Assembly (NCBI GenBank): GCA_002197995.1 | Contig: NGZR01000004.1 | Location: 2,542,001 to 2,606,000 of the forward strand | Length of the DNA: 64,000 nucleotides | DNA from: Gaeumannomyces sp. JS-464 | Taxonomy: Eukaryota; Ascomycota; Sordariomycetes; Magnaporthales; Magnaporthaceae | Direction of reading: 5' to 3' | In this document: piece after piece, positions 10,226 through 22,180 of the stretch | Numbering within the stretch: the stretch's first letter is position 1 | Layout: each line of letters opens with the position of its first letter | The notes under the pieces: model-generated | Told to the model about the DNA's origin: nothing | The model's input: only the letters and a program-made list of their open reading frames with translations | The model's database searches: none | Position numbers and translations under genes: made by a program

Positions 10226-11675
10226 TCAGAGAAAATGCGCCAAGAAGACGAGGACACTGGCCACGGCCGCACCGGCACAGCCCACAAGCTTCGCTGGCGC
10301 GCCGTTGGGGCGCTCCTTCTGCACCGTGGCCGCAGCGCCGTCGGCGGTGAGGGTGCAGCTGGCGGCGCCGCAGGCGTAGTTGGAGGGGCAGCAGCCGGCC
10401 TGGGGCCCGGCGCTGCTCGGGCAGAGGTACCACCGCCGGCGCAGGTGGGCACCCTGCTCGCGGCGGCACCGGCGGGGACGGGCAGCGGCACAACAATGGT
10501 GGCCCCGCCGCTGTCGACGATGGTGGTGGAAGACGGCGGGGGCGGGCAGCTGGTGGTGCGCAGTCGCGCCCCGTCTGGCAGCAGCCGCCGCCGGCGCGGG
10601 CCACGCAAGGGTAGAAGCCAGTTGGGCAGTAGCCTGGCGGGAAGCCGTCCGACTCGGTCGCCGTGGGCCGCACGGGGAGGTTGCCGCTGTCGCTCGGCCT
10701 GGTAGCTGTCGTCCTGGCGGTGGTTGACGGTGTGACCGTGGGTTGCTGTGTAGTGCTGCTGCTAGACGTGGTTGACGTGGTGGGTGGTGGGGGTGGAGGA
10801 GGCGGCGTCGACGAGGTGGTACGCGTGCTAGTAGGAGGTTGGGTCCGGGATGTGATGGAGAGGCGGACACCTGTTTAAGGAGAGAAAGGATGCTGGTCAG
10901 TAGGGATTCAAGGGGGAAGGAATGAGGAAACGGCAGAGAGCCAGCTTACATCCGATGCCCTGGCACACGAAGCCAGCGATGCAGCAGCCGCCGCCCAGTT
11001 CCGAGGGGCAGGCCGTATCGCCGGGAGCGCAGTTGTTGATGGTGCCGCCGCAGGTGCTGCCGGTGGCGCAGCAGCCGACAGAGCCGAGGCCGGTGTCGGT
11101 GATCGAGTAGCATGTCTCGCCGTCGCGGCAGCAGGCGTTAGGCTGGTTGATAGACGTGCAGCTCTTGGTGCCGCGGGGCAGCCCCATTGGCGGCGCTCGA
11201 GGCGGGCCAGCGCGCGCGCCGCCCGCCGGAAGAGCTTCTCTGCCTCCGTCTCTGCTTCGTCCGCCGTCTCCTGACCGCTCAAGCGGGGGCGGTAGTCCAG
11301 GTGCGCCGCGAAGGGTGGGCGGAAACGAGGTTCCGCTGGGCTCTGCGCCGCCGCTGCTTCGTTCGAGTCTCCGGATCCGTCTGGCTCGCCCGTGTCTCTG
11401 CCGGCGTGTACTGGTTGTGATCGTCCGACGAGGTGTGGCGGTGCACTATCTGCTGCATTGAAAGGCCGCTGGGCGTTGTCTTCGCTAGGGAGGAACGGGA
11501 AGGCAACGTAGTGCGGAAAGAACTTCTCGCCTTGGTCCGGGGCCATTTTCCGGATAGCTGTCGGGAGCGGCTGGTTGTTTTGCTGCTGCTGCTGCTCGCG
11601 GGCGGCGGCCACCGCCGCATCGAGAAGCAGGAGCAGCGGCACCGGAAGGGCGCATATCGGACGTGTGAGCCACAT
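10226..11675 (-). CDS. Secreted, probably GPI-anchored protein with five double-cysteine modules; three one-base frame breaks
   Basis: Two exons on the minus strand: 11675-10950 and 10870-10226 (intron 10949-10871, GTAAGC..CAG). The joined length is about 457 residues. A signal peptide (CALPVPLLLLLDAAVAAA) is followed by IRKMAPDQGEKFFPHYVAF and then an acidic stretch ending LARLERRQW. Next come Cys modules of the type CC-x4/5-C: NACCRDGETC, VGCCATGSTC, GGCCIAGFVC, GGCCQTGRDC and AGCCPSNYAC. A Ser/Thr/Pro-rich linker separates the third and fourth. The C-terminus is hydrophobic (AAVASVLVFLAHF), as in GPI signals. The frame must be corrected by one base at 11175-11178, about 10551-10565 and about 10429-10434. 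In each case one base is missing, and each correction restores a Cys module. The modules resemble those of fungal wall proteins of unknown function; carbohydrate binding is only a guess. Confidence 0.75.
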
Positions 11676-12846
11676 GGTGTTTGACAGCTAGGCCTAGCCA
11701 GCCAATCTCACACCCTTAAAGTTCGGGTTCGACCGTTCGAGAGGGACTGACGGGCTGCCGCTAGTCAGGGGAAATCGTCATCGACCTCGGTGGGAGGGAG
11801 TGCAGAACGCGGGGATGGCGATATTATGCAGGAGACTCAAGCCACTACGGCGATGGGAATCGGGGGCGGTGAGCCACACAAGTCTTGGGCAGCCTTGAAG
11901 GAGCGTTGCTGTGGGAAAACAGCGCCTTGGATACTCGAATAGGTGAACCGCCTCACCATTTCAAATACAGGAGAAGTGCGCGGACTGGCGCAGCGTGCTT
12001 GGGCCGCCCACGAGGTCCCGTGGTGCTGAGGATGGCTGGGCATGGACGTGTTCCGACATTTTTTTTGAGGTGGTTGGTTGGGTCCACGCCTCGCATCACT
12101 GCGAACATAGCCCCTGAAATTTGGGGATGCACTAGAATTGATCATCACCAGACCACACAAACGGCGTTCTTTGCACGAAAAGATGTTACACGAGATTCTG
12201 CAAGTTCGATTGATATCCTATGGCTTCAGTGCTTTTCCTCTTCTTTAACTTTGGAAGGTCTCATTGCACATTCTCAATTTGATATTTGATTTTCAACTCG
12301 ATTTGGGCACTCACAAATGCTGGCGTGTGGTGATGACGTCCCCTGGATTTAATTGAGTGCGCCAGGCAACGTCGCTTAAGGTAACGACCCACCTACTGTC
12401 AGCCACCTCACGAGAACAGCCAAGACTCTGAGCCAGCTCATGTAACAAGACTTTTCTCGCTTCCAAAGGCCTAAAGCTGAGATATTCTGCACACTCGAGG
12501 ACTGAGGTCGTTTGTGGCTTGGACATCAGAGTGTCGGCAGAGTCGGGAGCATACATAGTTCACAGATCTATCGATCAATTAAGTACTTGCGACACGGTGC
12601 AACATTGCTCAACCCCGACTTCCCAGCCGACAGGAACCAGCTATAACGGCACAGGAAGCGAAGGCAGTGAGGGGCGATGGTCTCCGGCGTGTTGCATCAT
12701 CAAATAGTAGGCAATCGTGTCTCGAACCGTCTATACATTTATCCGGATTACACAGCCCACATTTTGGTACATTTCATCGTACATCCAAACACAACTCGGG
12801 CAGCGTGTGAAAACGCGGGTGGCTTCAGCATCTCTCATCCATCAAG
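11676..12846. other. Intergenic region, no supported gene
   Basis: About 1.2 kb lie upstream of one minus-strand gene and downstream of another. Only short, unrecognisable frames are present. An AT-rich portion runs from about 12050 to 12350. Confidence 0.6.
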
Positions 12847-14735
12847 CTACCATATCCCCAGCTCATCGCTCTTGACGGGTCCATCACGCCGGCGCGGCAT
12901 CGCTAATCGGTTGGGGCCCCTCATGAACGCCGAACAGAGCAAGGCGGCAGCGGCACTGACATTCAGACTGTCAACTGTAAGCGAGTCCGATTGGTTCGGG
13001 ATGCTGACCTCAAAATCGGCCTTGGCTTTGAGCATCCGCGGCAGCCCTTCGCCCTCGCTGCCAACGACGAGGATGCAAGGGTCGGACGCGAGCGGGTCGC
13101 CCTCCTCGACGCTGTAAATGTCGGCGTGTTCGCGGTGGTGTGACCCCGAGTGTGACGCCACGGCGGCGTAGACTTTCCAGCCAGCCTCCTTGGAACTTTC
13201 CAGGAAGCTGACCGGCGAGTCGACCGCGAAGAGGGGAATGCTCTCGGATGCACCCGCCGACGCCTTGAGCGCCACGGGAGTCAAGGTTGCCGAATTCTTG
13301 GTCGAGATGGCCACCGCGCTAGCACCGAGGAAGCTTGCCGTCCGAAGGATGGCTCCGAGGTTGCCCGGGTCAAGAACGTGGTCGAGCAGAAGGACAAGAG
13401 GCTTATGCGCGCCGCTGCGGGCCTGGACAACGGTGTCCTTGCTGTTTATCGCCAGGTCTTCGGCTGTTTGGTGCCCTAGCACAATGCCGAATGAGTTCCT
13501 GTCAACGCCGCCGCTCTCGCTCTTTTCCGTGACCAAAGGCCCGAGTGCTGTAACGGGGGGCTGCGGGACCGGCGATGCCTCCAAGATGTAGCCGTTGTGA
13601 GGGCGGCCCTGGCTCATTTTGGACATGAGCTTCTGATCCTGCTCCCCCAGCGTCGTCACCTTGACACCCCTTTTCGCCGCCAGCTTCTCAATGGCCTTGT
13701 CCCGCCCGACATTTTCACGGTTCGCACCTCCATATATGTAAAGGTGATACAGCTTTCTCCGGGACGCCCTCAGCGCTTCTCCACCACAAACTTCCCGTAC
13801 AGGAACTGGGACGCGGCGGTGGTGTACTTGATGGCCGCCACAGTCGGCTCTGGACGGTCTTGGAAACCCCCATGGTCTTGGGTGCTGTACCCGTCCGTAC
13901 TTCGACTGCGAGGTGCTTTAGAGCCGTGACTGAGAGGAGCGTCATAGTCACGGCTGCGAGGTGCATCATAGCCGCGGTTGCGAGGAGCGTCATAGTCGCG
14001 ACCACGAGGTGCTTCAAAGTCGCGACTGCGAGCCCCTGCGGAATCCCGAGTGCGATGGCCGAGACCGAGAATATCTGGTATTTTGGCACCCTCTGGCGCT
14101 GACCTCTCGCTCCTCCTGAAATTCCTTTCTAGAGGGGGCTCACCGCGCACGCGGGAACTCACCCGACCGCGACCGCCCCATGGTGTTGCCGAGGACGATG
14201 GCCTCGCTTTTTCTCGCCTTGGCGGGGCGCTCCGCGACTTGGACGCCGGCGCGGGCTTGGCAGTGCCCCAGAAATCATCCTCGGTCTGCGCCGCCTTCAC
14301 ATCCTTGCTGTGAAGGGCGGACAGCTCGTCTCTGAGCTGCCCGCTTTTGAGCTTATACACCAGACTCTTCTTGCCAAAGGGATCTGTAGGGTCATTGAAC
14401 CTTGAGCTACGAGTCTTCCGTTTGGGCTTGGGGGGCTCGGCGATATCCTTTTTGCCCTTCCGGATCTTGAAATCGACCTTCTCGAAGGGGTCGTCGTTCA
14501 CACCTGACCGGGGTCTCCCCGTTGTCGACGGACGTGCATTGCTGCCCTTGTTGCCTGCAGAGCCGCGAAAGGGACTGTAGCTCTCGCGGTCCAACCGCTC
14601 GGATCGTCGCAAGCCGCGGTGGACCGCGGAGAGGGACGACGAGGGCCGAGTGCCGACTTGAACGAGGAGATGGGGTCTTGGCGAGAAAATCAAAGCACGC
14701 AAGCCAGAGGCGCAGGAGTGTCTACCTGGTGTCAT
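12847..14735 (-). CDS. mrm1: Mitochondrial large-subunit rRNA 2'-O-ribose methyltransferase (SpoU/TrmH family), with a one-base frame break
   Basis: Read on the minus strand from the ATG at 14735 to the stop at 12847, about 629 residues without an intron. The N-terminus is Arg/Ser-rich with no early acidic residues, a plausible mitochondrial presequence. Residues up to about 320 are low-complexity and basic, with repeated R-[DG]-[YF]-[DE]-A-P units. The methyltransferase part begins with LYHLYIYGGANRENVGRDKA, the substrate-binding domain. It continues through LVLLLDHVLDPGNLGAILRTASFLGA (SPOUT motif 1), CILVVGSEGEGLPR (motif 2) and SLTVDSLNVSAAAALLCSAF (motif 3), which form the trefoil-knot SAM site. 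Yeast Mrm1 modifies a conserved guanosine of the mitochondrial 21S rRNA. The frame breaks near 13773-13778, where GAGAA-GCGCTG lacks one base; adding it joins QFLYGKFVVE to ALRASRRKLYHL. Confidence 0.88.
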
Positions 14736-15264
14736 TGCATTGAGTCCTCAGTTGGGGAGGAATGTATAGATATATGCAAAGAATCGATCGTGTTTGCGCA
14801 AGTTCAAGCCCAAGACTTTTCTTTCCCATCCCGCCATCCATCCCATTTTTTTTGTCGCCAGGGTCCTTATCGGCACTTCAGCTTTTCATTATCGTTCCGT
14901 TTTCTGGGCGGCCCCACCCCCCGAACTGCCAGCGCCCTTGAGCTCGGGAGCTTCCATCCAATCACGGATGTCAGGACGCACGACATCGGACCCACTAGAA
15001 TTCATTGATTACGCCGTAAGTTCAACCGCGGTTTCTGGCGCGTTCAACGCGCTTCGGAACCTTGCCCGATCGTCTGCCGTTCACATTAGCCAGGTCTCAA
15101 TATTTTGTAAAACCCCCACGTCGTGAGGACGCGCATCGCCATTGCCGTCGCAAACCAAGGTGCATAGCACCCACGCAAACCACACAGACTGCTCTCGACA
15201 CAGCACCGAGACATGGCCGGCTAGACGCGATCCTGCTCCCTTTCGAGTGTATTATTCCAGGACC
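14736..15264. promoter_or_regulatory. Divergent promoter between MRM1 and the Mit1-type remodeller
   Basis: 529 bp separate the two start codons. At 15038-15052 there is a perfect inverted repeat, GCGCGTT-C-AACGCGC, which contains CGCGT and ACGCG cores of the MluI cell-cycle box type. A pyrimidine-rich tract (14819-14900) lies nearer the MRM1 side. No TATA box is evident. The promoter role is inferred from gene orientation. Confidence 0.55.
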
Positions 15265-18200
15265 ATGGCCAGCAGCCCCGCCGCCTCCGGGGCCGAGGTC
15301 TCGGTCGCCGCATCCAGCCTCGACCTCGAGTCCGCTGTCACCCAGCTTGCGGCTGCAACTGCTGACCCCCCCGGTTCTCCCATCCATCGAGCTTCCGAAC
15401 CGAAATGTCGTCAATGGCATCAACAAAACCCCTGGCGGCGCGGCCGATGATGCGTCTCCCGACCCGGAGCAAGATATCACTTTGCGCAATGGGGACAAGC
15501 CTGAGGAGGATAGTGAGGACTCCTCTAAGGGTGGAGACGTCGGCGCAGATGGGCATGCAGAGGAGGAGGAGGAGGAGGAGGAGGAAGAGGTTGACGACTG
15601 GTACCCGGCGGCGCGTTCCAAGGTCGCGAAGGGGAAGGAGCTGGTCCAGAAAGCCGGGGGCCTAGAGATCCGCATCACCCCGCTACCGGCGCATCTTCAT
15701 GACGAGTACATGGTCGCGCCGCGGAGTACCTACGTGTGCTCTATTGTGAAAGAGATTGCGGGCGCGCGCGGTGAGGAGTGGTATCAGATTGAATACGACG
15801 ACGGTGCTGTCGACCAGGTAAGCCCCGAATTCTCATGCTCTTGCGACGCCTTGCCTCTTCAATAGCCAGTGTCGTTTCCCCGACGCGTATACCAGAGCAC
15901 CAAGTCGGTGGTTGGTTCCTCGTCCGGTCTGTCAGAGATTAGCGCTGTTAAGGAAGTTCTCCGAGCCTTATCTTGCCCTTCCTGATCCCACTTAAACGAA
16001 ACCCAAACCGCAACCTACCTCCAACCGCTTTCCGTGGATAATTCGCAGTTGCCACTCGACGCTTCACATTCACGCAACCCTCTCAACACCTCAAATTCCA
16101 CAATTTGCGCCTTCCACTTGACGCTTTACATTTCACATTTGATTTGTCTCTTTGCCTCCTACCACTGCGAAATCTGGTATCCGCCACTACAGACGATCGC
16201 CTCCTTCGTCCGCTGTAACGGTTGATACATGATCCCGGGGCGAGGCTACTCGCCTGGAGTCTACTTGCCTGTTGCGATCTGCGTTCCCGAGGCTTGCCTT
16301 CTGGGAGTGTCTCGGCCCACCTCAGCTTTCCTTGACTTTCCCTACTTCATCAACCACAAATCAAATCCCTTTCACTTTCAACCACCCTATTCGTATCCAG
16401 GCTCGCTGTGTTGCTTGGCGTTACTGCGAAATCCTGGTGGACGAACGGTATGGTTTAAAGTCGCCCGCCCATTTCCCATTCATTGCATTTCACACATGTC
16501 ACCTTCAGGTTCTCAGTCTGAGACTAGCTTCACGCTAACCCGCTACCAAGGTATCGTTTGACGAACTGGTCGCCTCTGAGAACGGGCTCCAGGCGTTAGA
16601 GCGGTTCCAACATCCTGGCGATTCTGTAGCCGGCACCATGTTTGACCGGCCTCACAAGAAGCGCAAGCGCTCGCATCATGATGACTCATCCGATGAGCTC
16701 CGCTACGATGACTTCCCTGATGACGATGATGACAACGAGGGTGATTCTGATGAGATGGACCTTGACGACGATGATGACGAGGTTCGCGGGTCCACGCGCA
16801 AATCAGCATTGTCGCGGAAATATCAGGCTGCTGAAGTGAGCTCCCGACGTTCCTCGAGGCGTACTGCCCGGAACGGCACCGAGCCTAGAGAGCATTCCCA
16901 GTCGGCCCGGCGCAGCCTACGTCCTCGGGTTACTCTGACCACTAGCCAAAATCGTGTGGTAGACCACGATGAGGATGAGCTCGCAGGCGAGAACAATGCC
17001 CGCGAGAGCGAGGATGATAAGGATGAGAGCTTTATTCCCATCATCCGATCCGACATCAACCCCAAAAATCCCAAACGAAAGCGCGGCCGGCCATCACGAG
17101 TCACCTACAGGCAAGCATCGATCGAATTCGAGGTGCGGCGGTCGGGAAGGGCCAACAAGGCTACGAAGGCCATGCTTGATCCGGCGGAGGACGACTCATT
17201 CTACATCGAGGACGACAAGTCGCCAGCTGCCCCGAAAGCTGTCAGTATCAAGGAGATATTCCAGCCGGTGGACAACAAGGAATTTGTCGACGCTCACTCC
17301 AAGACTTGCGGCACCTGCGGATCCAGTGGAACGAACCACAACAAGGGGATGTTGATTCACTGCCAGGGCTGCTCGTTCTCGATTCACAAGGTGTGCCTGG
17401 GATACCGGGGAATGAGAGATCATCGTGTGAGCAAGGTCGGGCCGGATCATTTCGTGCTCCAGTGCCGATTCTGCATCGGCCTCCCCAGCAAGAAGGACAG
17501 CAAGGCTCCACGGCACGACACCTGCCAGGAGTGCCGCTCCGTTGGACCGGCATGCCGCGAGTTCACCCCCAAGCTTACGTCCAAGCAGGAGGAGAAGCTC
17601 CGTGCTGCCAACAACGGTGAAGATCCCATTACCAAGGTCCCCGCCAAGTTCATCAACAACCCCGAGAATGTTCTTTTCCGCTGCACCAGCTGCAAGCGGG
17701 CATTCCACTACCTGCATCTCCCTCGACTGGAGAACATCCCTGACGAGGACCCAACCGACAAGGACAAGATCCGCGCCGACCGCATGTCCGAGTACTCGAT
17801 GCACCACACGTGCAAGGACTGTCTGGTCCATAAAAACGACGAGATCCAGGGGCTTGTGACATGGAGACCTGTCAACCACGAGCCATACAAGAATGAGTCC
17901 TACAGCCTCATCAGCGAGGACGACAAGGAATATCTCGTCAAATGGGGCCAGATGTCGTACGCCCACTGCACCTGGATGCCGGGCGCGTGGATATTCGGTG
18001 CTAGCCATGCGGCAATGCGGGCATCCTTCGCCAAGCGCGACGATGGACAGCCGCCACTCCCACGCTTCACCAAAGAAGACGCAATCCCGGCCGAGTACCT
18101 CATGGCAGATATCATCTTTGCTGCCAGGTATCATAACGGCAGCGATCGCGTCACTTCCAAGGAAGATGCCTTGGCAAGGATCTCCAAGGTCAAGGAAGTC

Positions 18201-21200
18201 CGCGTCAAGTTCCAAGGCCTGTCGTACGAGGAGGTTGTCTGGGACTCACCTCCCTCCAGAAGCAACCGGCCTCTGTGGGACGCTTTCAAAGAGGCTTACG
18301 AGGAATACATCAACGGCAAGCTCTTCAACACAGTCCCACCCCATCTCATCAACGAGCGCATCAACAAGTTCTGTAAAAACCCACCTCCAGACATTGTCGA
18401 GCAGCCCGAAGCCCTGACACCATCCCGCCGGCTGATGAAGTACCAGATTGAGGGTGTGAACTGGCTGGTATGGCACTTTTACAAGATGGAGAGCGTCATC
18501 CTTGCGGACGAGATGGGCCTGGGTAAAACAATCCAGGTTTGTGGCTTGGTGGGCTACCTCGCCCTGCAACAGCCCAAGTGCTGGCCATTCCTGATCGTCG
18601 TCCCAAGTTCAACGTGCCCGAACTGGCGCCGCGAGATGAAGCAGTGGGTCCCAGACCTCCGCGTGGTATGCTACTACGGCGGCAAGATCCCGCAGGAAAT
18701 TGCATACAAGAACGAGCTCTTCCCCGATGGGTCCAAGGACATCAAGGCGCATGTCGTCATCATGTCATACGACTCGGCCCAGGACCCCAGACCCGGTACC
18801 TCTTCCGCCAAGTGCGCTGGCAAGGGCTGGTGGTTGATGAGGGACAGCGTCTCAAGAACGACCGGAGTCTCCTCTATGGCGCGCTGCGGGCCATGAAGGT
18901 CCCCTTCCGCGTGCTCCTGACCGGGACGCCGCTTCAGAACAACAAGCGCGAGCTGTTCAACCTGATCCAGTTTATCGACACCAGTAAGGTCGCGGCGAAG
19001 ATGGACGAGGAATATGCCGAGCTGACCAATGAGAACATCCCGGAGCTCCACGCGCTCATCAAGCCCTACTTCCTTCGGCGGACCAAGGCCGATGTGCTCA
19101 AGTTCCTGCCGCCGATGGGTCAGGTCATTGTGCCGGTCAGCATGTCGGTCGTGCAGGAGAAACTGTGCAAGTCCATCATGGCCAAAAACCCTCAGCTGAT
19201 CCAGGCGATTTTCGCCAAGAGCAAGATGAGCAAGACGGAGCGTGGCTCTCTCAACAACATCCTCATGCAGCTCCGCAAGTGTCTCTGCCACCCCTTCGTG
19301 TACAGCGACGCCATCGAGGACCGCGACCTGGATGCCAAAACCATGCAGGCTGGCCTCATTGAAGCATCCTCCAAGCTCGTGCTTCTGAACATGATGCTGC
19401 CGAAGCTGAAGGGAAAAGGCCACCGAGTCCTGATCTTCAGCCAGTTCCTGGACCAGCTGAACATTCTCGAGGACTTTTTGAACGGGCTTGGATTCCCGTA
19501 CCGGCGCCTGGATGGCAGCGTGACGAGCTTGGAGAGACAGCTTCGGATCGACGAGTTCAACGCGCCCGGCTCGGAGATCTTTGCGTTTCTGCTTTCCACC
19601 CGTGCGGGTGGCGTAGGCATCAACCTAGCGACGGCCGACACTGTGATCATCCTCGATCCGGACTTCAACCCTCATCAAGACATCCAGGCGCTGTCACGGG
19701 CGCACCGTATTGGGCAGACAAAGAAGGTGCTTTGCTTCCAGCTCATGACCAAGGGCTCGGTCGAGGAGAAGATCATGCAGATGGGCCGCAAGAAGATGGC
19801 TCTCGATCACGTCATGATAGAGACCATGGACAAGCAGGACGTGGAATCTGATGATCTGGAATCTATCCTCAAGCACGGGGCGGAAGCTCTGTTTAACGAG
19901 GATAACGAGAAGGAAATCATCAAATACGATGACGCCTCTGTGGAGAAGCTCCTTGATCGGTCGCATCTTGTCGCGCCAGAACTGGGTGAGGACGACAAGC
20001 GTGAGCGAGAGTTCACTCTCGCTCGCGTCTGGGTCAACGACAAAGGCGGCCTGGTCGACGACCTCGAGGTGGCAGAGGGCGCTGGCGTGAGCGAGAACGT
20101 GTGGGAGAAGCTGCTCATGGAGCGCGAGATGGACGCGAAGCGCCGCGCGGAAAAGGAGGCGGTGGTGCTGGGGCGTGGAGGCAGACGACGCCAGGCCGTC
20201 CAGTACTCGCAGCACATGCAGTTTGACGACGAGGGCCCGAAGAGCGAGTCTGAGCAGGACGAAGACTTCGTGGCCAACGATGCTGACGGCGCCAGCGACG
20301 ATGACGAGGCGCGGGTGGAGTCGGATGTGCAAACCGCAGCTCGCAAGACGGGAACCCAAGGTACGACCACTCCGAGGAAGAGACAGCAGGAGAAGAAGGG
20401 CTCGCCCGCCAAGTCTCGGGCGAATCAAAAGGCCCCAAAAACCCCAAAGACCGCTTCTAGAGTCACTAGGAGCAAGTCGACCCCGACTGCAACACCACAA
20501 AAAACACCAACCGAGGCTCGGGCTCAGAATCGGGCTAAGGCTAGGGACGATGCTGCTGCTAGGGCTGCTGCTGCTCCTGCTGCCTCAAAGGCAACCCGGG
20601 TAAAGCCGGCCGCCCAGCCAAAGAAAATGGCGAAGTCGCCTTCCAACTCACTGCAAAGCCAAGTAGATAACGAAACACCAAAACAGCCCTGCGGTTCAAC
20701 TAACGAGGCTTCAAATACACAGAACTCGACGCCGCCCTCCAACGCCCCTCGGGCTCAGTCGGCAGCGCCCCCGGTCCCCAAATACCAGGCAATAACCCAG
20801 CCTACGGGCAGGCGGCGGGACCAAACGGTGCAGTCTTCCCTGCTGCCGAAGCGCATGCCACACAGCCCGGCCTCGGCATCCCAGGCAGCATCCCAGCCCA
20901 CGGCCAGACAGCGAGACCGAATGGCGCGGTCCCTAAGCCCCGGGGCCGGCCCCGTGGCCCGGCTCGCACCCAGCAGCGGCCCCAACAAGTACCGCAGCAG
21001 ATCCCTGAGTCCATCGCCCAGCCAGCACCGCCAGGAGGTATCCAAATCAACCTCTCACCCCTACCCGCCCTCTCTCAGCAGCCAAGACGCGGGCGCCCAC
21101 CAAACCAGCCGCGACCTGTCGGCCAAGGCGTCTACGGACCCGGCGGCATTGGCCTGGGACAGCCGATGCTACTGACGCAATACCAACAGCCAGTAGCGGT

Positions 21201-21507
21201 ATTACGCAGCAACGGCCTCACCCCTGGCGTCAACCCTGGAGTCAACCCCGGCATTAACCCTGGCGTGATGCCGATCCATCCGCAAGCACCGCAGACCCAA
21301 TTCACACCTCAGTCGCCGCGTTGTGCACAATGTTTCCACTACCACGACCCGGCAAAAGGCTGCCCATACAACCCATCATCTGAGATGAGTCTCAGGTTGG
21401 CAATCGACCGTCTTCGAGCGTCGCCTCTCCCTCAAGACATTCAGACACGGGAAGACCTTAAGGCCAAGCTACGAGAGATGAAGGTTGCCAGCAAGAAGGG
21501 GGCCTGA
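15265..21507 (+). CDS. mit1: CHD/Mi-2-type SNF2 chromatin remodeller, Mit1-like (PHD, chromodomain, helicase, AT-hooks), with frame breaks
   Basis: Exons 15265-15817 and 16551-21507, joined by a 733-nt intron (GTAAGC..AAG, CGCTAAC branch). The joined length is about 1836 residues. In order: a poly-Glu region, a KRGRP AT-hook, a PHD-like Cys cluster (CGTCGSSG..CQGCSFSIHKVC), further CxxC pairs, chromodomain segments (EYLVKWGQMSYAHCTWMP; VRVKFQGLSYEEVVWD), then SNF2 ATPase motifs. These are ADEMGLGKTIQ (18505 on), VVDEGQRLKND (motif II, about 18825) and ALSRAHRIGQ (motif VI, about 19690). C-terminal AT-hooks are PKPRGRPRGP and RRGRPP, followed by a CAQCFHYHDPAKGC knuckle. Fission yeast Mit1 is the ATPase of the SHREC heterochromatin complex. 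Breaks: one base missing at C4 18784-18787; one missing near C5 20768-20772; one extra at C7 15366-15372 if the ATG at 15265 (ACCATGGCC) is the start. Confidence 0.88.
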
Positions 21508-22156
21508 TTTCTTCAATGCCTGATATTTCCGAGCTGTCTATTGCTTTCTTTTTTGTCGCTGCGATGATGCACATCTTCTCCCTCCGTCATTTTCACCTCG
21601 TTGTATAACACTGCCCCCACCGCCGCGATATCCACACCACCACAGGTCCCGGCCGTGTTGTGGCCAGCAACATCACACAATATTTTTTATTTGGGCACCA
21701 AGGCGCCCAGTCCGGCGGCATCTCTCCCCGACAGACGCACACGCGGGCGGAGCTGCTTGCGGGTGGGTCTCGCCTGTTGTGTGTGTCTTTTTTTTTTTCT
21801 TCCTTTATTTGTTTGCGCGCGTCTAAAAGGGTATATCTACCCGCGGCAAGCCACGATAAACCAAAAGAGCAAAAGTTATCTTAGAGGGGATCTGCGTTTG
21901 TTTGCCTTTTTATTTTATTTTATTTTTATTTTTTTATCTCGACCTTTTGATTTTTATTCTAGACTTTTTCCCGCAGATACCACCCGCCGTGCATGCAGGC
22001 GGGATGCAAATCATGGCCAGGGGCGAGGGCAACTTTAGCTGACGTGCAGATAGATGCAGGCTGCGAGAGGAATCTGCGACATGGATGGACGCAGGCGGCG
22101 AGATACATGCCTACCTACGTAATCGATGACTTGTTATGTACATGCTGTCCACCTTA

Positions 22157-22180
22157 TGCCTGCCTGCCTGCCTGCCTGCC
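22157..22180. repeat. (TGCC)6 tetranucleotide repeat
   Basis: Six perfect tandem TGCC units lie in non-coding DNA upstream of the CCCH gene. Confidence 0.9.

Noticed and set aside
18784..18787. Programmed ribosomal frameshift in the Mit1-type gene
   Set aside because: There is no slippery heptamer or common motif shared by the break sites, and breaks occur in many unrelated genes.
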